NCBI GenBank assembly: GCA_005893365.1
Contig: VBPB01000158.1
Coordinates: 1 to 7,103, forward strand
Direction of reading: 5' to 3'
DNA from: Candidatus Eiseniibacteriota bacterium
Lineage (GTDB): Bacteria; Eisenbacteria; RBG-16-71-46
Length of the DNA: 7,103 nt
In this document: positions 5,472 to 7,103 of the stretch, piece by piece
How positions within the stretch are numbered: position 1 is the first letter of the stretch
Layout of the letters: each line of letters opens with the position of its first letter
Position numbers and translations under genes: made by a program
Notes under the pieces: model-generated
The model's database searches: none
What the model was told of the DNA's origin: nothing
What the model saw: only the letters and a program-made list of their open reading frames with translations

Positions 5472-6167
5472 ATGGCTGACGAGAAGAAGAAGAGCGCGAA
5501 GCCCGCCGCGGCGCCCAAGGCGGAGGGCAAGGCCAAGCCGGCGAAGCCGGCGAAGGGCAAGCCCGCCGCCGAGGCTCCCGCCGCCGCCGCCCGCAGCGAG
5601 GGCCGCCCGCACGCCCCGGCCGTCAAGCCGCGGCTCGCCGAGGTCTACCGGGAGAAGGTGCGGCCCGAGCTGATGAAGAAGTTCGGATACCGCAGCGTCA
5701 TGCAGACGCCGCAGATCCGGAAGATCGTGCTCAACATGGGTGTCGGCGACGCCATCTCGGACGCCAAGCTCCTGGACGCCGCGGCGAACGAGCTGGGCCA
5801 GATCACCGGCCAGAAGCCGGCGATCCGCCGCGCCAAGAAGTCGATCGCAAACTTCAAGCTGCGCGAGGGGCTCGCCATCGGGTGCATGGTGACGCTGCGG
5901 GGCGCGCGCATGTGGGAGTTCTACGACCGGCTGATCAACGTGGCGGTGCCGCGCATCCGCGACTTCCGGGGCCTCAACCCGCGATCGTTCGACGGACGGG
6001 GCAACTACACGGTGGGCCTCACCGAGCAGATCATCTTCCCCGAGATCAACCTCGACAAGGTCGGGAAGATCCGGGGCATGGACGTGACGATCGTCACGAG
6101 CGCCAAGACCGATGAGGAGGGGCGCGAGCTGCTCCGACTCATGAACATGCCGTTCCGGGTGAAGTAA
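5472..6167 (+). CDS. rplE: 50S ribosomal protein L5 (uL5) with Lys/Ala/Pro-rich N-terminal extension
   Basis: The product is 231 residues, whereas L5 is usually about 178-190. L5 binds 5S rRNA in the central protuberance and contacts P-site tRNA. The conserved core begins near residue 55 with LAEVYREKVRPELMKKFGY (55-73). It continues with KIVLNMGVGDAISDAK (84-99), QKPAIRRAKKSIANFKLREG (114-133), GARMWEFYDRLINVAVPRIR (144-163), DFRGLNP (164-170) and NYTVGLTEQIIFPEI (178-192). The first 54 residues are extra: 18 Ala, 11 Lys and 9 Pro, predicted disordered and basic. No ATG, GTG or TTG lies in frame between codon 1 and the core, so the extension cannot be removed by choosing a later start. The Shine-Dalgarno GGAG is 10 nt before the ATG. 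Confidence 0.97.
   Translation: MADEKKKSAKPAAAPKAEGKAKPAKPAKGKPAAEAPAAAARSEGRPHAPAVKPRLAEVYREKVRPELMKKFGYRSVMQTPQIRKIVLNMGVGDAISDAKLLDAAANELGQITGQKPAIRRAKKSIANFKLREGLAIGCMVTLRGARMWEFYDRLINVAVPRIRDFRGLNPRSFDGRGNYTVGLTEQIIFPEINLDKVGKIRGMDVTIVTSAKTDEEGRELLRLMNMPFRVK
5535..5552 (+). repeat. Tandem 9-nt repeat in the rplE extension
   Basis: AAGCCGGCG occurs twice in tandem and in frame, encoding KPAKPA, with a third AAG following. It lies in the low-complexity part of the L5 extension and suggests that the tail can change length by slippage or small duplications. Confidence 0.8.
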
Positions 6168-6196
6168 GCGGGCGGCAGCGGACATCGGGAGAACGG

Positions 6197-6382
6197 ATGG
6201 CCAAGAAGTCGATCATGGAGAAGTGGAAGCGGACCCCGAAGTTCAAGGTGCGCGCCTACACCCGCTGCCATCGCTGCGGGCGGCCACGGGCGTTCGTCCG
6301 GGATTTCGGGTTGTGCCGGATCTGCTTCCGCGAGCTGGCGCTGTCGGGACAGATCCCGGGCGTCGTCAAGTCGAGCTGGTGA
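6197..6382 (+). CDS. rpsZ: 30S ribosomal protein S14, short zinc-binding type (uS14)
   Basis: The product is 61 residues, the length of the zinc-containing short S14 rather than the roughly 100-residue zinc-free form. S14 is a late-binding head protein near S3 and S10. Four cysteines at 24, 27, 40 and 43 form the zinc ribbon C-x2-C-x12-C-x2-C (RCHRCGRP and GLCRICFRE). MAKKSIMEKWKRTPKF and the ending IPGVVKSSW are standard for this type. The Shine-Dalgarno GGGAG (6187-6191) is 5 nt before the ATG, in a 29-nt spacer after rplE. Some bacteria keep a second, zinc-free rpsN elsewhere for zinc starvation; none is in this window. The gene is often labelled rpsN or rpsZ. Confidence 0.97.
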   Translation: MAKKSIMEKWKRTPKFKVRAYTRCHRCGRPRAFVRDFGLCRICFRELALSGQIPGVVKSSW

Positions 6383-6387
6383 GCCGG

Positions 6388-6407
6388 GCCTTCCCCAACG
6401 GGAAGGC
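6388..6407 (+). other. Hairpin in the rpsZ–rpsH spacer
   Basis: GCCTTCCC (6388-6395) pairs perfectly with GGGAAGGC (6400-6407) around the 4-nt loop CAAC, giving an 8-bp stem 5 nt after the rpsZ stop. No T-run follows, so it is not a typical intrinsic terminator. It may be an mRNA processing or stability element, or part of a folded leader for rpsH. Confidence 0.55.
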
Positions 6408-6412
6408 GAGTC

Positions 6413-6451
6413 GAGGCCAGGCCGCACGCCACGGGCGTGGACGCTGGCTTC
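6413..6451 (+). promoter_or_regulatory. Two-part stem-loop abutting the rpsH Shine-Dalgarno
   Basis: GAGGCCAG (6413-6420) pairs with CTGGCTTC (6444-6451), eight pairs with one G-T wobble. Inside it CACGCC (6425-6430) pairs with GGCGTG (6434-6439) over a 3-nt loop, leaving a 4x4 internal loop. The structure ends exactly where the rpsH Shine-Dalgarno AGGGGGG (6452-6458) begins, so its folding could affect initiation on rpsH. Stem-loops with internal loops are the kind of element ribosomal proteins bind, but no specific protein can be named. Confidence 0.45.
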
Positions 6452-6463
6452 AGGGGGGCAAGC

Positions 6464-6862
6464 ATGGCAGTCAGTGACCCGGTGGCGGACTTCCTGACCT
6501 GCGTCCGCAACGCAATCCGCGCCAAGCACCGCAAGGTGGACGTGAACGCGTCGCGCATGAAGACGGAGCTCGCCAAGGTGCTCCTGCGGGAGCACTACAT
6601 CAACAACTTCAAGGTGATCGAGGGCCAGAACCAGGGCGTGCTGCGCGTCTACCTCAAGTACAGCGGGGATGAGTCGAGCGTCGTCACGGACATCCGCCGC
6701 ATCAGCACGCCCGGCCGCCGGGTGTACGTCCGCAAGGACACCATCCCGCGCGTCATGGGCGGGCTCGGTACCTCCATCGTCTCGACGTCCCGCGGTCTGA
6801 TGAGCGACCGCGAAGCCCGCGAAGCCGGGCTGGGCGGCGAGCTCATCTGCCAGGTCTGGTAG
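6464..6862 (+). CDS. rpsH: 30S ribosomal protein S8 (uS8)
   Basis: The product is 132 residues, the usual bacterial length, starting at ATG 6464 with MAVSDPVADFLTCVRNAIRA. A GTG at 6437 in the same frame would add MDAGFRGAS, which is not S8-like and lies before the Shine-Dalgarno AGGGGGG (6452-6458). S8 is a primary binding protein of the 16S central domain. In E. coli it also represses the spc operon by binding the mRNA at the rplX–rplE junction. The C-terminal signature is clear: STSRGLMSDREAREAGLGGE (107-126), then LICQVW. RISTPGRRVYVRKD (79-92) is also typical. Spaced 81 nt from rpsZ across two stem-loops, it is followed 12 nt later by rplF. Confidence 0.97.
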   Translation: MAVSDPVADFLTCVRNAIRAKHRKVDVNASRMKTELAKVLLREHYINNFKVIEGQNQGVLRVYLKYSGDESSVVTDIRRISTPGRRVYVRKDTIPRVMGGLGTSIVSTSRGLMSDREAREAGLGGELICQVW

Positions 6863-6869
6863 GGGGAGG
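6862..6869 (+). promoter_or_regulatory. Shine-Dalgarno for rplF overlapping the rpsH stop
   Basis: GGGGGAGG starts on the last base of the rpsH stop TAG and lies 5 nt before the rplF ATG at 6875. This G-rich purine run supports that start over the ATG at codon 4. Confidence 0.7.
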
Positions 6870-6874
6870 CCGAC

Positions 6875-7103
6875 ATGTCACGAATGGGCAAGCGGCCGGT
6901 GGCGATCCCCGGCGGGGTGACGGTGGCGGTCGCCGAGAGCACGGTGCGCGTCAAGGGCCCCAAGGGCGAGCTGAGCGTGCCGGTGCTGACGGGCACCACG
7001 GTGGTGGTCGAGGGCAGCGAGGTGCGCGTGGACGCCGAGCGCAAGACGCGCAATCCGGCCTTCGGCACCATGCGGGCGCACGTCGCCAACATGGTCGAGG
7101 GTG
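6875..7103 (+). CDS. rplF: 50S ribosomal protein L6 (uL6), N-terminal part
   Basis: Seventy-six codons plus one base are present before the window ends; full bacterial L6 has about 175-185 residues. L6 lies near the GTPase-associated centre at the base of the L7/L12 stalk and binds 23S rRNA helix 97. The start MSRMGKRPVAIPGGVTV is standard, followed by STVRVKGPKGELS (22-34), the first of the two repeated L6 domains, and AFGTMRAHVANMVEG (62-76), which matches the usual RALxxNMVxG segment. It begins 12 nt after rpsH behind a strong purine run. The second domain lies outside the window. The frame is intact up to the edge, with no sign of damage. Confidence 0.95.
   Translation, partial: MSRMGKRPVAIPGGVTVAVAESTVRVKGPKGELSVPVLTGTTVVVEGSEVRVDAERKTRNPAFGTMRAHVANMVEG

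Noticed and set aside
5472..5633. Signal peptide or membrane segment at the L5 N-terminus
   Set aside because: The stretch is hydrophilic and basic with no hydrophobic core, so it is a disordered tail and not a targeting signal.
6388..6407. Intrinsic terminator after rpsZ
   Set aside because: A good 8-bp stem with a tetraloop, but the bases after it are GAGTCGAGG with no T-tract, and rpsH lies directly downstream.
6437..6463. Upstream GTG start for rpsH
   Set aside because: The added residues are not S8-like, and the strong Shine-Dalgarno AGGGGGG lies downstream of it, correctly placed for ATG 6464.
1..7103. A hidden novel multi-gene system, mobile element or CRISPR array
   Set aside because: Every reading frame of useful length is accounted for by known ribosomal proteins in canonical order, and the spacers are at most 88 nt with no direct repeats or insertion-sequence ends.

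Overview
The window is a stretch of the bacterial S10–spc ribosomal-protein gene cluster, read entirely from the + strand. In order it holds the last codons of rpsJ, then rplC, rplD, rplW, rplB, rpsS, rplV, rpsC, rplP, rpmC, rpsQ, rplN, rplX, rplE, rpsZ (zinc-type S14), rpsH and the first 76 codons of rplF. This is the classic bacterial order with no insertion, loss or rearrangement. There is no tRNA, rRNA, CRISPR array, mobile element or gene of unknown family. All products are ribosomal subunit proteins: uL3, uL4, uL23, uL2, uL22, uL16, uL29, uL14, uL24, uL5 and uL6 in the large subunit, and uS10, uS19, uS3, uS17, uS14 and uS8 in the small subunit.

Layout. From 1 to 5383 the genes are almost seamless. 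Spacers are 1 to 18 nt, ATGA overlaps join rplD–rplW and rpmC–rpsQ, and a TGATG overlap joins rplN–rplX. This fits one polycistronic message with translational coupling. The packing loosens around rplE: 88 nt lie between rplX and rplE, 29 nt between rplE and rpsZ, and 81 nt between rpsZ and rpsH. The two long spacers both hold strong inverted repeats that end at or next to the Shine-Dalgarno sequence of the following gene. In the rplX–rplE spacer two perfect 8-bp helices interleave, which is the layout of an H-type pseudoknot or of two alternative hairpins. In E. coli the S8 autoregulatory site lies at this same junction, so this is the most interesting non-coding signal here.

Organism. The DNA is about two-thirds G+C by eye, with strong GC preference at third codon positions. 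S14 is the short four-cysteine zinc type, L5 has an unusual Lys/Ala/Pro-rich N-terminal extension of about 50 residues, and L2 reads VDHPMGGGEG where E. coli has VDHPHGGGEG. From memory, the L2, L4 and S8 sequences resemble those of high-GC members of the Fibrobacterota–Chlorobiota–Bacteroidota group or neighbouring phyla (for example Gemmatimonadota or Eisenbacteria-like lineages). This placement is tentative and no tree was made.

I found no undescribed multi-gene system. The points worth a second look are the two structured spacers, the L5 extension, and a few residue-level variations in conserved ribosomal proteins.
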